A stretch of 64,000 bases of DNA from Paenibacillus jilunlii (GCF_900102965.1 NZ_FNGM01000006.1:186001-250000), one strand, 5' to 3'. Numbered from the stretch's first letter, positions 36,514 through 44,366 are shown. The notes: generated by a model not told the origin, from the letters alone. Translations and numbers: made by a program.

Positions 36514-36550
36514 AAAAGAACATGATTATGTAGAATAACCATGTTCTTTT
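36514..36550 (-). terminator. Attenuator-like hairpin between precursor and exporter genes
   Basis: Perfect 11-bp stem (AAAAGAACATG / CATGTTCTTTT), extended by four more pairs after one mismatch, and followed on the minus strand by CTTTG. It is AT-rich and the T tract is part of the stem, so partial termination is likely. That would let the precursor be made in excess over the exporters. Confidence 0.65.
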
Positions 36551-36591
36551 TGCATAATATGGATATTACCAATAATGCCATAGACCAGTTT

Positions 36592-36738
36592 TTACCAATT
36601 TCCGCATTTAAAGTTACTCTTACAGGAGTAGTTACCACAGTTGAATGTTTTTGGACAACTGAAGCCTGAAGTACATGCTGCAGGAGTGATCATGGAATCA
36701 GCACTTGCTTTTTCAATCATCGGTCTGATATAGCTCAT
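36592..36738 (-). CDS. Cys-rich RiPP precursor peptide
   Basis: 48 residues, with AAAGGAGGTG 6-8 bases before ATG, one of the strongest ribosome sites in the window. Residues 1-21 (MSYIRPMIEKASADSMITPAA) are the putative leader. Residues 22-48 hold five Cys (22, 28, 34, 39, 45), spaced 5-6 apart, each followed 3-4 residues later by an aromatic (Phe26, Phe32, Tyr37, Phe43, Trp48). Equivalently there are four aromatic-X-Cys triplets: FSC, FNC, YSC, FKC. Such regular cores next to a radical SAM/SPASM enzyme point to thioether (sacti/ranthi) or three-residue cyclophane crosslinks. The gene starts 34 bases after the maturase stop. It is too short for ordinary gene finders and easily missed. Confidence 0.85.
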   Translation of the reverse strand: MSYIRPMIEKASADSMITPAACTSGFSCPKTFNCGNYSCKSNFKCGNW

Positions 36739-36772
36739 TTTCTTCACCTCCTTTCAAGTGGCTAGCCCGTTT

Positions 36773-37867
36773 TTACTGGGGCACCAATGTTTTTCTGTTT
36801 TTGTTCAGCTCGGATACATAATATTTCGTTCTCGCTTTGCAGCAGCCATCGGTATCCTGAATGGAACCCCCGTTTGCCACGGCGATTGCCACACAGCCCT
36901 TGCCGCAATTGTGATTCCAAATACAGGTCTGGCACTTGTTCATATAGGTCTGTCCAACTTGAAAAAAACGGATCAGATTAATCATCTCGGGGGATTGCAG
37001 CATCGAAGACAGGCTGGTCTGATTGACATTTCCGATTGAATATTGGACATCGGTAAATAATTGGCACAGAAATACATTACCGGAAGAGTCAATTCGCGGT
37101 GTTAAAGGAATTCTATCTGCTTCCTCAGTCACTCCACTCAATAAAGGACAGGCTCCTGTAAAATCATCGGGAAGTGTAATTTTGACGCCGCTGTTGATCA
37201 AATCCACAATTTTCGCATTTTTCTCCAGACTCTCCACAAGCGCTGATTTTTCCAGGATGTCCAGGTATAAGTCATTTTTATTATTTTCACTTCGGCCCAG
37301 GCTGCTCAAGCCGGCAATCTCGGCCTGGGGTATCTTTTTGTCAGCGACCATTGTCAGCAGATTAACGATGTCATCTTTGTTGAAGCTGGTAAGCACGCTG
37401 CGGATTAGAATACGTTCGCTCATGCCGGCTTCAATTAAATGATCCAATCCCTGCATCGTTTTGTTAAAGCTGCCGCGTCCGCATAATTGGTCATGGATTT
37501 CAGCACGCGACCCGTTTACGCTTAATTGGAGGGCAACTTTATAGGATGCAAACTTCTCAGCTACTTCCTTTGTAATATAAGTGCCGTTCGTGATCACCAG
37601 CACCATGCCAAAATGTTTCTTTTGCAGCTCATCCATAAAATCCCAGAATTCAGGATGCGTAGTCGGCTCTCCGCCGGAAATGGTAATGCTTGTATCGGGA
37701 TTATCCGGCAGATCATTAATGATATTCATAAAGGTCGGCTTATCAATCTGACTTTGCAATACACCGGATTCGTTATAGCAATGCAGACAGCGCAGGTTGC
37801 AATTGGAGGTGATTTCCAAATAACAACCGCCTAATTTAAAACTTTCGGCTGGCGACAAAAATTCCAC
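36773..37867 (-). CDS. Radical SAM/SPASM peptide maturase
   Basis: 364 residues from a GTG with GAGGTG upstream. The [4Fe-4S]-SAM motif is CNLRCLHC (Cys23, 27, 30), followed by ISGGEPTTHPEF. The C-terminal SPASM-type Cys set includes CPLL, FLCQ and CQTCIWNHNCGKGC, then a final CC pair, which would bind auxiliary clusters. Enzymes of this kind install carbon-sulfur or carbon-carbon crosslinks in ribosomal peptides. A separate PqqD-like protein upstream would present the precursor. Neighbouring precursor and exporters support the role; the exact bond formed cannot be read from sequence. Confidence 0.93.
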   Translation of the reverse strand: MEFLSPAESFKLGGCYLEITSNCNLRCLHCYNESGVLQSQIDKPTFMNIINDLPDNPDTSITISGGEPTTHPEFWDFMDELQKKHFGMVLVITNGTYITKEVAEKFASYKVALQLSVNGSRAEIHDQLCGRGSFNKTMQGLDHLIEAGMSERILIRSVLTSFNKDDIVNLLTMVADKKIPQAEIAGLSSLGRSENNKNDLYLDILEKSALVESLEKNAKIVDLINSGVKITLPDDFTGACPLLSGVTEEADRIPLTPRIDSSGNVFLCQLFTDVQYSIGNVNQTSLSSMLQSPEMINLIRFFQVGQTYMNKCQTCIWNHNCGKGCVAIAVANGGSIQDTDGCCKARTKYYVSELNKNRKTLVPQ

Positions 37868-37876
37868 ACAAACACC

Positions 37877-38155
37877 TCATTTCCTGATTTTCACAAATCC
37901 TCTTTGCTCCAGTTCTTCAAATGCGCCAAGACAGTCCGTGATAATATCGCTCAATACTAATCCATCCTTATCCAGGCATTGGTCATAGAGCAAGCCGGCT
38001 ACTTCAGAAACGGTTCTCCCGTTGCAGTGTTCCCATAAATATTTGGCTGTCTGGTTCAAAAAGAACATCTCGTTATTGCGGTCCAGCACCAGCGATTCCT
38101 CACCCAAATCCTCATTGATTACATTCACTTTAGACAATAGCGTATTTGCGTTCAT
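37877..38155 (-). CDS. PqqD-like RiPP recognition element protein
   Basis: 92 residues with the PqqD winged-helix pattern: a beta strand ESLVLDRNNEMFFLNQTAKYLWEHCNG, then TVSEVAGLLYDQC and a terminal EELEQRGFVKI strand. These stand-alone domains bind precursor leaders and deliver them to the radical SAM enzyme. The gene ends 9 bases before the maturase start. In many pathways it is fused to the maturase; here it is free. Confidence 0.88.
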   Translation of the reverse strand: MNANTLLSKVNVINEDLGEESLVLDRNNEMFFLNQTAKYLWEHCNGRTVSEVAGLLYDQCLDKDGLVLSDIITDCLGAFEELEQRGFVKIRK

Positions 38156-38195
38156 TCACTCACATCCTCATAGGAAATTACACCGAAGTGTTGCG

Positions 38196-38339
38196 TTATT
38201 GCAGCTTTTGCAATTTTTTTACTTCTTCCGGCATTTCCGGCTCATGAGCTATCCACCAGCAAGTTGTATTGGCCCCCAGCACAGCAAACATCCCGGCCAG
38301 CATCGTGAGCGATTTCAAGGGCCATTGGACAAATTTCAT
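38196..38339 (-). CDS. agrD: AgrD-type cyclic autoinducer peptide precursor
   Basis: 47 residues. Start ATG 38339 overlaps the agrB stop by 4 bases and has GGGGGAG upstream. Layout: an amphipathic N-terminal helix (MKFVQWPLKSLTMLAGMFAVL), the signal region NTTCWWIA, and the acidic tail HEPEMPEEVKKLQK. The EPxxPEE tail and the Cys five residues before it match staphylococcal AgrD (for example CDFIM-DEPKVPEE). A thiolactone between Cys27 and Ala31 is predicted, with Asn24-Thr-Thr as a possible exocyclic tail. Processing would be by the adjacent AgrB. Confidence 0.9.
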   Translation of the reverse strand: MKFVQWPLKSLTMLAGMFAVLGANTTCWWIAHEPEMPEEVKKLQKLQ

Positions 38340-38914
38340 TGATTCTCCCCCTTTAATTGGATCAGCACAGAAAGCTGAGAAATGAGGCAGCCGCATAGAC
38401 TGGCCAAAATGGCGGTACCGGCCAGCTGCAGCAAAATCATGGACAGGATAAAAGCGTAAAATGAAATATGTACAGTAACAGATATCTTCTGCAGCGTGCT
38501 GCGGCCGGTTGTATCCGCTTGTCTACCCTGCCGGGACATCCGGTTCAAACAGACAAACAGAACTACAGAGCCTCCAAACAACAGGACCACAAAAGAGTTC
38601 ACACTCATGGGAGGCAGCATATCCACAAAAACCAGGGTCAGTATAAAAATAGTGACTGAAATGAAATAACAGGTTTTGAATGATTTCGCATGATAACCCC
38701 CGCCAAAGCTTCGGCAACCAATAATGGCTCCCAGCCAGGCCAACGCTTCAGGTATTTCCCTGAGCCAGACAGAAATGGCGATCATAGACATGGCGATGAT
38801 TGTAACCTCGATCATGGCCTGCAGCCCGTAACGGATGACCGGCGCATTCTTTTCTTCCACAATGCCTTGTTGGACGCTTCGCAACGTGATCAGTTTCACA
38901 ATATAATCTATCAT
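38336..38914 (-). CDS. agrB: AgrB-type autoinducer-processing membrane protease
   Basis: 192 residues with about six hydrophobic segments. The family core RSFGGGYHAKSFKTC carries the catalytic His75 and Cys82, at nearly the same positions as in Staphylococcus AgrB. It cuts AgrD and forms the thiolactone in the membrane. It is the first gene of the minus-strand series that runs through agrD and the RiPP genes. Confidence 0.93.
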   Translation of the reverse strand: MIDYIVKLITLRSVQQGIVEEKNAPVIRYGLQAMIEVTIIAMSMIAISVWLREIPEALAWLGAIIGCRSFGGGYHAKSFKTCYFISVTIFILTLVFVDMLPPMSVNSFVVLLFGGSVVLFVCLNRMSRQGRQADTTGRSTLQKISVTVHISFYAFILSMILLQLAGTAILASLCGCLISQLSVLIQLKGENQ

Positions 38915-38944
38915 TCACATCCCCCAAAACGAATATAGCGTATT

Positions 38945-38984
38945 TGTTAATTAAATGGAACATTATGTATGTTAATGGTATAAT
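38945..38984 (+). promoter_or_regulatory. Divergent agr promoter region
   Basis: The space between agrB and the response regulator holds a TATAAT (38979-38984, plus strand) with a poor -35, and two TGTTAAT repeats 25 bases apart (38945 and 38970). These may be activator sites, but the spacing differs from classic AgrA boxes (about 21). A tentative call. Confidence 0.3.
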
Positions 38985-39063
38985 AGGACATGCAAACGCA
39001 TTCTTTTGTCAGGTTTGCTTCCAAATCTTACATAAACTTCACTAGATGAGAGGAGAGAGAGAT

Positions 39064-39816
39064 TTGTTCCACGTGGGGGTGTGCGATGATGAAGTCGGGA
39101 TTCGCAACGAGCTGCAGCGGTACTTTTTGCAACTTTCGGTTACGACAAACTATTCATTTGATGTCCATTATTTTCCCTCCGGCGAAAAGCTCCTACAGCA
39201 TTATAAAGCAATGCAGGGAGAGTACACCTATCACCTGCTGATTCTGGATGTCGAAATGAACGGCATTAGCGGACTTGAGACGGCCCGGCAAATCCGTTCC
39301 TTGCCAGACCGTGACGTACAAATTATGTTTTTGACCAGCTATCCCGAATACATGATGGAAAGCTTTGACGTTCAAACCTTCCAATACCTGCTCAAACCGG
39401 TTACATATGAATTATTCAAGAAAAAAACACTGAAGCTGTGCAGCTACATCATTTCCTCCTCGAACCGTTTTTTCACCATCAAGGTGGAAGACGGGCAAAT
39501 CGTGTTGAGGAAGCCCGAAATTATCGCCATTGTCAAAATCAAGCATTCACTCGCCCAAAACAAGCTTAAAGTACTAACAGCAACTCAAGAGTACATGATA
39601 AACGGCACTCTGCAGGAGTATTCGGACAAGCTGGGCAGCCTGTTCCTGATGGTTCACCGTTCCATTATCGTTAATCTGGAGCATGTCCGCAGATTTACCG
39701 CCACCACCGTTGTGATGTCCAATGAAGAAGAATATCCCATTGGCCGTTCCCAATCGAAGGCCATCAAGGATATCTATGCCCAATACGTGCTGGAAGAATT
39801 AAAAGGGAGAGGGTAG
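39064..39816 (+). CDS. LytTR response regulator (AgrA-like)
   Basis: 250 residues from TTG 39064, with AGGAGAG 7 bases before it; the ATG at 39046 would place this site inside the gene. The receiver domain has the acidic pocket (CDDE), the phospho-Asp in LLILDVEMNG, and FLTSYPEY with a later LLKPV Lys. The C-terminal LytTR DNA-binding domain spans about 140-245 (VHRSIIVNLEHVRRF, YPIGRSQSKAI). Divergent from agrBD. Expected to be phosphorylated by the next gene's kinase and to switch on the agr/RiPP strand. Confidence 0.92.
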   Translation: MFHVGVCDDEVGIRNELQRYFLQLSVTTNYSFDVHYFPSGEKLLQHYKAMQGEYTYHLLILDVEMNGISGLETARQIRSLPDRDVQIMFLTSYPEYMMESFDVQTFQYLLKPVTYELFKKKTLKLCSYIISSSNRFFTIKVEDGQIVLRKPEIIAIVKIKHSLAQNKLKVLTATQEYMINGTLQEYSDKLGSLFLMVHRSIIVNLEHVRRFTATTVVMSNEEEYPIGRSQSKAIKDIYAQYVLEELKGRG

Positions 39817-39833
39817 CCATACTGCCTACTGCA

Positions 39834-41111
39834 TTGTTCACCGGGACAACTTTGCTGGAATTGATTCTGTTGAACCGCTACTTCACTGTTCTTTTTCATA
39901 ATCCAGGCCGAAAGCTGCAGATCATTATACTTCACTACTTATTGGCCGGAGCAATCTTGTTTACATCGTCCGTTTCCTTTTTCCCCATGCCTGTCACCGG
40001 GCTTTTGACCATGGCCAGTACCTTTTTAATTGCCCGGCTCTACGCTGTCCGGCCCGGTTCCCAGCTGATTTTTAGCGCCCTGTACCTTATCCTGGGATTT
40101 ATCGCGGAGTCGCTGTCTTATTGCTTAATCCTTGCCATTCGTCCGGCGCACGGGGTAAACCAATTATCCAGGCTGGAGCAGCGCCTGCTCATCTTGTTCA
40201 TTTCTGCTTTGATTATGCTGCTGTTCATCAACTTCATCCGTTTGATCAAGCGGGGGCAGGACTATAAAATCAGTAAAAGCTATTACTTCATCATGACGCT
40301 GATTATCTTAATAAGCCTGCTCATTTTGAATACGCTGTTTTTTTACTCCAGAATAAATCTTTGGTACATCCTGTCCGTGATCGGGATTCTCGGCATCAAT
40401 TTTCTGATCATCTTCCTGTTCGACAGGATGATTGAAATATTTAGGCTGGCAGAGGTGAATTACCGGCTGCAAAGACAAATGGACGCCCAGGATATCAGTT
40501 ACAAGCAGACGGTACATTCATTTATGGGCATCAAACGAATTATTCATGACACCAATAAGCAATTAGTATACATACGTGCCTGTATTGAAGCAGGCCATGC
40601 TCTGGAAGGCATTGAACATATCAACAGGATATTGCATCAAATAGAAGCTTCCTGCCAAAAAGTAACCACCGGCAACCTGGCGATTGATGCCTTAATCAGC
40701 AATGCACTTAGCATCGCTTATGACCGCCGGATTGCCATGGAACACAAAATCCATATTATCGCTGCAGAAATTAACATTGACCGCTATGATTTATGCATTG
40801 TTTTAGGAAACCTTCTGGATAATTCCATAGAAGCTGCACAGCAGGTTAGCGGGACCGAAAACAGGTTCATTCAACTCCATATCCATTCGAACAACAATGC
40901 ACTGGTTATTTATGTTGGCAATTCCATGGCCGATCCCCCCCTGTCAGAGCCGCTGAGCCACAAAGACAATCCCGGGCTGCACGGAATCGGTTTAAGCAAT
41001 GTGCAGCGGACGGCCGACAAATATGGAGGTCATTTAAAAACAACGGCCAAAAATGGAAAATTCGAAACCGTGGTTGTGCTTCCTTATCCAAAGATCAGCG
41101 ATTCTATTTAA
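39834..41111 (+). CDS. AgrC-like GHKL sensor histidine kinase
   Basis: About 425 residues. Six to seven membrane helices in the first ~215 residues, then a dimerisation helix with His in KRIIHDTNKQL, an N box LGNLLDNSIEAAQ and a G box GLHGIGLSNVQR, as in AgrC and other HPK10 kinases. It would bind the AgrD-derived ring outside the cell. Start is uncertain: TTG at 39834 is used, but a CTG at 39822 sits better after GGGAGAGGG. Its last 8 bases overlap the convergent aldo/keto reductase gene. Confidence 0.9.
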   Translation: MFTGTTLLELILLNRYFTVLFHNPGRKLQIIILHYLLAGAILFTSSVSFFPMPVTGLLTMASTFLIARLYAVRPGSQLIFSALYLILGFIAESLSYCLILAIRPAHGVNQLSRLEQRLLILFISALIMLLFINFIRLIKRGQDYKISKSYYFIMTLIILISLLILNTLFFYSRINLWYILSVIGILGINFLIIFLFDRMIEIFRLAEVNYRLQRQMDAQDISYKQTVHSFMGIKRIIHDTNKQLVYIRACIEAGHALEGIEHINRILHQIEASCQKVTTGNLAIDALISNALSIAYDRRIAMEHKIHIIAAEINIDRYDLCIVLGNLLDNSIEAAQQVSGTENRFIQLHIHSNNNALVIYVGNSMADPPLSEPLSHKDNPGLHGIGLSNVQRTADKYGGHLKTTAKNGKFETVVVLPYPKISDSI

Positions 41112-41973
41112 TAAAAACCTTCATCAGCATATTGTAAAGCGGGTGAATCATATACCCCGTTGGATTAACCGCATATCTTGTGCCTGTATCCAGCTGGCTG
41201 ATCTTGTCCATGTCTTCCCCGCTCAGGGCAAAGTCAAAAATCTCACTGTTCTCCTTGATTCTTTGGGGATTGGAGGATTTGGGAATCAGAATAATGCCCC
41301 GTTCCAGGTGCCAGCGTAAAATAACTTGAGCCACCGTTTTATGATGCTGCGCTGCAATCCTTTTTAGTTCACTGTGCTGATGCAGAGCCTGGTTTCCTTG
41401 CCCCAGTGGAGCCCAGGCCTCGTGCAATATATGATGTTTCTTAAGATAGTCATGCAGTTCATTTTGCGGAAACTCGGGATGGGTCTCAATCTGATTGATC
41501 ATCGGCGGTATTGTGGCATGCTTCATTAGATGTTCAAGATGCTGAATCTCGAAATTTGCCACGCCAATGACTTTGATCCTCCCTGCTTCATATAACTCCT
41601 CCATGGCTTTCCACGTTTCAATATAATCCGGTGATGCGAAATGGATTAAATACATATCTAAGTAGGCTGTATCCAGCCTCTGGATCGTTCGTTCAAAGGC
41701 CTTCTTTGTTTCCTTATATCCATGGTCTGTGTTCCAGACTTTGGAGGTGATAAAAAATTGCCCGCGCGGGATTTGACTCTTATGAATCTCTCTGCCCAAC
41801 GCTTCTTCATTCCCGTAGATTCTGGCGGTGTCAAAATGCCGGTAGCCTACCCCGATCGCCTCACTGATCGCAGTTTTGAACTCCTTCTCCTTCGTTATTT
41901 TGTAGACTCCAAAACCCAATTGGGGAATTGCAACTCCGTTGCTTGCATGTATTACTGCTGATTGCAGATTCAT
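41104..41973 (-). CDS. Aldo/keto reductase
   Basis: 289 residues, NADPH-dependent TIM-barrel reductase. The catalytic set is readable: Asp and Tyr in HFDTARIYGNEEALG, Lys in FITSKVWN, His in MYLIHFASP. The cofactor loop IPKSSNPQRIKEN is present. AAAAGGAG precedes ATG. Similar enzymes reduce reactive aldehydes. It is probably regulated by the adjacent Rrf2 protein through the inverted repeat at 42007. Confidence 0.92.
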   Translation of the reverse strand: MNLQSAVIHASNGVAIPQLGFGVYKITKEKEFKTAISEAIGVGYRHFDTARIYGNEEALGREIHKSQIPRGQFFITSKVWNTDHGYKETKKAFERTIQRLDTAYLDMYLIHFASPDYIETWKAMEELYEAGRIKVIGVANFEIQHLEHLMKHATIPPMINQIETHPEFPQNELHDYLKKHHILHEAWAPLGQGNQALHQHSELKRIAAQHHKTVAQVILRWHLERGIILIPKSSNPQRIKENSEIFDFALSGEDMDKISQLDTGTRYAVNPTGYMIHPLYNMLMKVFIK

Positions 41974-42006
41974 TTGAATGCTCCTTTTCTGATTATACGG
42001 TATATT

Positions 42007-42027
42007 CTAAATATTTATTATATTTAG
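42007..42027. promoter_or_regulatory. Candidate Rrf2 operator
   Basis: Perfect 8-bp inverted repeat CTAAATAT-N5-ATATTTAG, 34 bases upstream of the aldo/keto reductase start and just past the Rrf2 gene. Confidence 0.45.
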
Positions 42028-42054
42028 TTTGAGCAAAAAAAGAGGTTAACCTAT

Positions 42055-42471
42055 TTAAGCCAATAAATCCGTTAACCTTACTTCTTTTAACTGATTCTGC
42101 ATTGCCAGCTCCGCTGCCTCCAGACTGTCTGCGATTCTTTGCTTAACCTCGTCCACTTCTTTTCCTTGCAGCGTTACATCCGTATGGAGCTTGAATAAGG
42201 CTTTCCCTGGCTCCACCGCCAGAAAAACATCCAATAACGTAATTTCAGATAACGGCCTCGCCAGTAAAATACCACCCTTTGCCCCTTCTTTGGCGATCGT
42301 CAGCTTGGCATTGTTCAAGTTGCGGATGACTTTTACCGTAGTGGGCACAGGAATATTAAGCTGCTCCGAAATCATTTTGGTGGATAAAAAGTTAGTACAG
42401 TTCTCCTCTGCGAGGCTATGGATATAGAGCAAAATGGATACCCCGTGTGATAACGCTGTCGAGTATGACAA
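42055..42471 (-). CDS. Rrf2 family regulator (YwnA-like)
   Basis: 138 residues. The N-terminal winged helix has LSTKMISEQLNIPVPTTVKVIRNLNNAKLTIAKEGAKGG. The cluster-binding Cys trio of IscR/NsrR is missing (only one Cys, near residue 25), so it is a non-Fe-S type such as YwnA/CymR relatives. It lies just upstream of the aldo/keto reductase on the same strand, and the two are probably co-regulated. Confidence 0.88.
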   Translation of the reverse strand: MSYSTALSHGVSILLYIHSLAEENCTNFLSTKMISEQLNIPVPTTVKVIRNLNNAKLTIAKEGAKGGILLARPLSEITLLDVFLAVEPGKALFKLHTDVTLQGKEVDEVKQRIADSLEAAELAMQNQLKEVRLTDLLA

Positions 42472-42598
42472 TAGAATTCATCCTAACCTTTGGTTTCTGA
42501 ATATACTATATATCTTTTATGTTCAGATAGCAATTACATAAGAAAACGGCCGCATTATCCTTCACCGGACAGTGCAGCCGCTTGGCATTCCATTTATG

Positions 42599-43156
42599 TT
42601 ACCTATATGAGTCATGTGTTGGACGAAACAGGTCTTCCTCCGAGGCTCTGACCATCGAAAAGTGTTCGACATTATAGTGCCCGTGCAGCGTACTGTTATG
42701 ATGCCTGATGATTTGTTCTGCGCTCAGAACATCGCTGTCTGTTGTAGAATGTCCATCACCAACCAAGGTGACATCCAAATGACTGACGGTAGCCGCCCGC
42801 ACTGAAGTATCGATACAATGCTGTGTTTTACAGCCCATGATAACTACATGTTCTACCTGCTGCTCTTTCAAATATTGCAGAAGTCCGGTGCCGTGAAAAG
42901 CATTCGTTGCTTTTTTATCAAACACTTTGGCATCAGCAGGCACACGAATTTCATTATGCACCTGAAAGCCTGCACCTTTCCCCCCGGCAACATCAAGATC
43001 CCTAACGAATACGGCCTCAACACCGAATTGTTCAGCTTTTTCAATCACTGTATTAATAGTCTGGATCAGCTGATCTTTATGGAATACCGCACTTTCCTTT
43101 TGGTTCCCATCCATTAATTCCTGCTGCGCATCGATGATTAATAATATCTGATTCAA
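42599..43156 (-). CDS. Isochorismatase-like cysteine hydrolase
   Basis: 185 residues from a TTG start with AAAGGAG upstream. Catalytic triad: Asp9 (LLIIDAQQ), Lys in VFDKKATNAF, Cys in MGCKTQHCIDTSVRAA. The family includes nicotinamidases and N-carbamoyl hydrolases as well as isochorismatases. With no siderophore synthesis genes near, the substrate is open. Confidence 0.88.
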   Translation of the reverse strand: MNQILLIIDAQQELMDGNQKESAVFHKDQLIQTINTVIEKAEQFGVEAVFVRDLDVAGGKGAGFQVHNEIRVPADAKVFDKKATNAFHGTGLLQYLKEQQVEHVVIMGCKTQHCIDTSVRAATVSHLDVTLVGDGHSTTDSDVLSAEQIIRHHNSTLHGHYNVEHFSMVRASEEDLFRPTHDSYR

Positions 43157-43328
43157 ATGATGGTTCTCCTTTCAAATGGCCTATTTATTGGATGATTGGG
43201 CCCGGTTTATGCTGGCCCGATGTCCAGAATCGGAGAATCTGCCTAAATTTCACGCAACCTGGAGCGTCCCTGGCCGTATGAACTACAGTAAACTTGGCAC
43301 ATACGATAACTCAAGAGGAGTGATGCGA

Positions 43329-43769
43329 ATGAAGAAATACGGTTTAAGTCTTCTGCTATTCATCTTGCTGGTTGTACCGGGTTGCGGGTTTGCGGAAAAG
43401 GTGGAAAACAGCGTCAATTTTGCCACCGATACAGCTACTTACATGCAAACATTGACGGAGTTCGGACAAGAAATGGATACGCTGGCTGCCGATGCTGCCA
43501 CGGATACGCAGGCCAGGGAGGCATTGACAGACAGACTCGTTGCACTCAAGGAACAGATTATCCAATATGCTGATCTTCAGGTACCTGAATATGCAGCAGA
43601 CCTGCACCAATCGATTGTGGGGTACAATGACACGCTGCAGCAAGGACTGGATCAGGCAATAACTAACCTGGAGCAAGGAAAAGCCGCCTTCGAATCGACA
43701 GGCATTCCCGAGACGATCAACAAGGTGAGCGAGCTGTTGAACCAGATCACCCAGCTAACCCCGCAATAA
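43329..43769 (+). CDS. Small lipoprotein (DUF6376-like)
   Basis: 146 residues from ATG 43329 (GAGGAG 8 bases upstream); the frame continues upstream but without a plausible start. Signal peptide with lipobox VPGC (Cys19). The mature part is helical with the ENSVNFATDTATYMQTLTEF start seen in DUF6376 lipoproteins of Bacillales (recalled, not searched). Role unknown; membrane-anchored on the outer face. Confidence 0.7.
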   Translation: MKKYGLSLLLFILLVVPGCGFAEKVENSVNFATDTATYMQTLTEFGQEMDTLAADAATDTQAREALTDRLVALKEQIIQYADLQVPEYAADLHQSIVGYNDTLQQGLDQAITNLEQGKAAFESTGIPETINKVSELLNQITQLTPQ

Positions 43770-43780
43770 CAGCAACATAT

Positions 43781-43824
43781 AAGCGCTCAAGGCATGGCAG
43801 CACATGACTTGTGCGCTTTTTCTT
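43781..43824 (+). terminator. Terminator after the lipoprotein gene
   Basis: AAGCGC-T-CAAG pairs with CTTG-T-GCGCTT around a 16-base loop, followed by TTTCTTTTTT. Confidence 0.7.
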
Positions 43825-43841
43825 TTTTGCCCGTCGAGGCT

Positions 43842-44366
43842 CTATTTCAACCTTTTACGGATCATTCGGATCTGCCCTCTGTGGTTAATCTCATCTTCAA
43901 AAACATGAAACCACATAAAATAGTAGTTTGCCGGTTGGTCACCCCAGAATGGTTCCTCCTCGTATAACCACTCGTCATCCACAGTTTGGAACCATTCAAG
44001 CGTCGTCCGTCTTACTGCATCCAACTGATCCATATAATAACTCAATTCATTGCCCTTAATTTGCCCTCGTCCTTCTTCACCTAAATTTAACGCCGCTCCC
44101 CATCTGGCCATTTCTTCTTCAGATAAGTCTCTTCCTTCAAAGGTTGCAACTTGGTAGGCATATTCTACAGCGGCAAAATGTAATAATAACCCGCCGATTG
44201 AATTGCTCTGAGAATCGATCAAATAATCCAACTGGTCAACGCTTAGTCCTTTAACAGATTCAATAGTTGTAAATCTTGCGTAATTCATCATAGAGATCAA
44301 ACGGCTGATTTGTGGTGAATACCCGGGAATATCGGTAATAAGATAGAGCTTATCGGTATGTATCAT
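43842..44366 (-). CDS. DinB/YfiT-like four-helix metal-binding protein
   Basis: 174 residues, all helical. The DinB-type metal His residues appear in LLLHFAAVEY and in the C-terminal WFHVFEDEINHRGQIRMIRKRL. Bacterial members act as thiol-dependent transferases or are of unknown role. GGGAGG precedes ATG. Confidence 0.82.
   Translation of the reverse strand: MIHTDKLYLITDIPGYSPQISRLISMMNYARFTTIESVKGLSVDQLDYLIDSQSNSIGGLLLHFAAVEYAYQVATFEGRDLSEEEMARWGAALNLGEEGRGQIKGNELSYYMDQLDAVRRTTLEWFQTVDDEWLYEEEPFWGDQPANYYFMWFHVFEDEINHRGQIRMIRKRLK

Noticed and set aside
36348-36638. 96-codon ORF overlapping precursor and exporter starts
   Set aside because: Different frame from both real genes, no ribosome site, crosses the hairpin.
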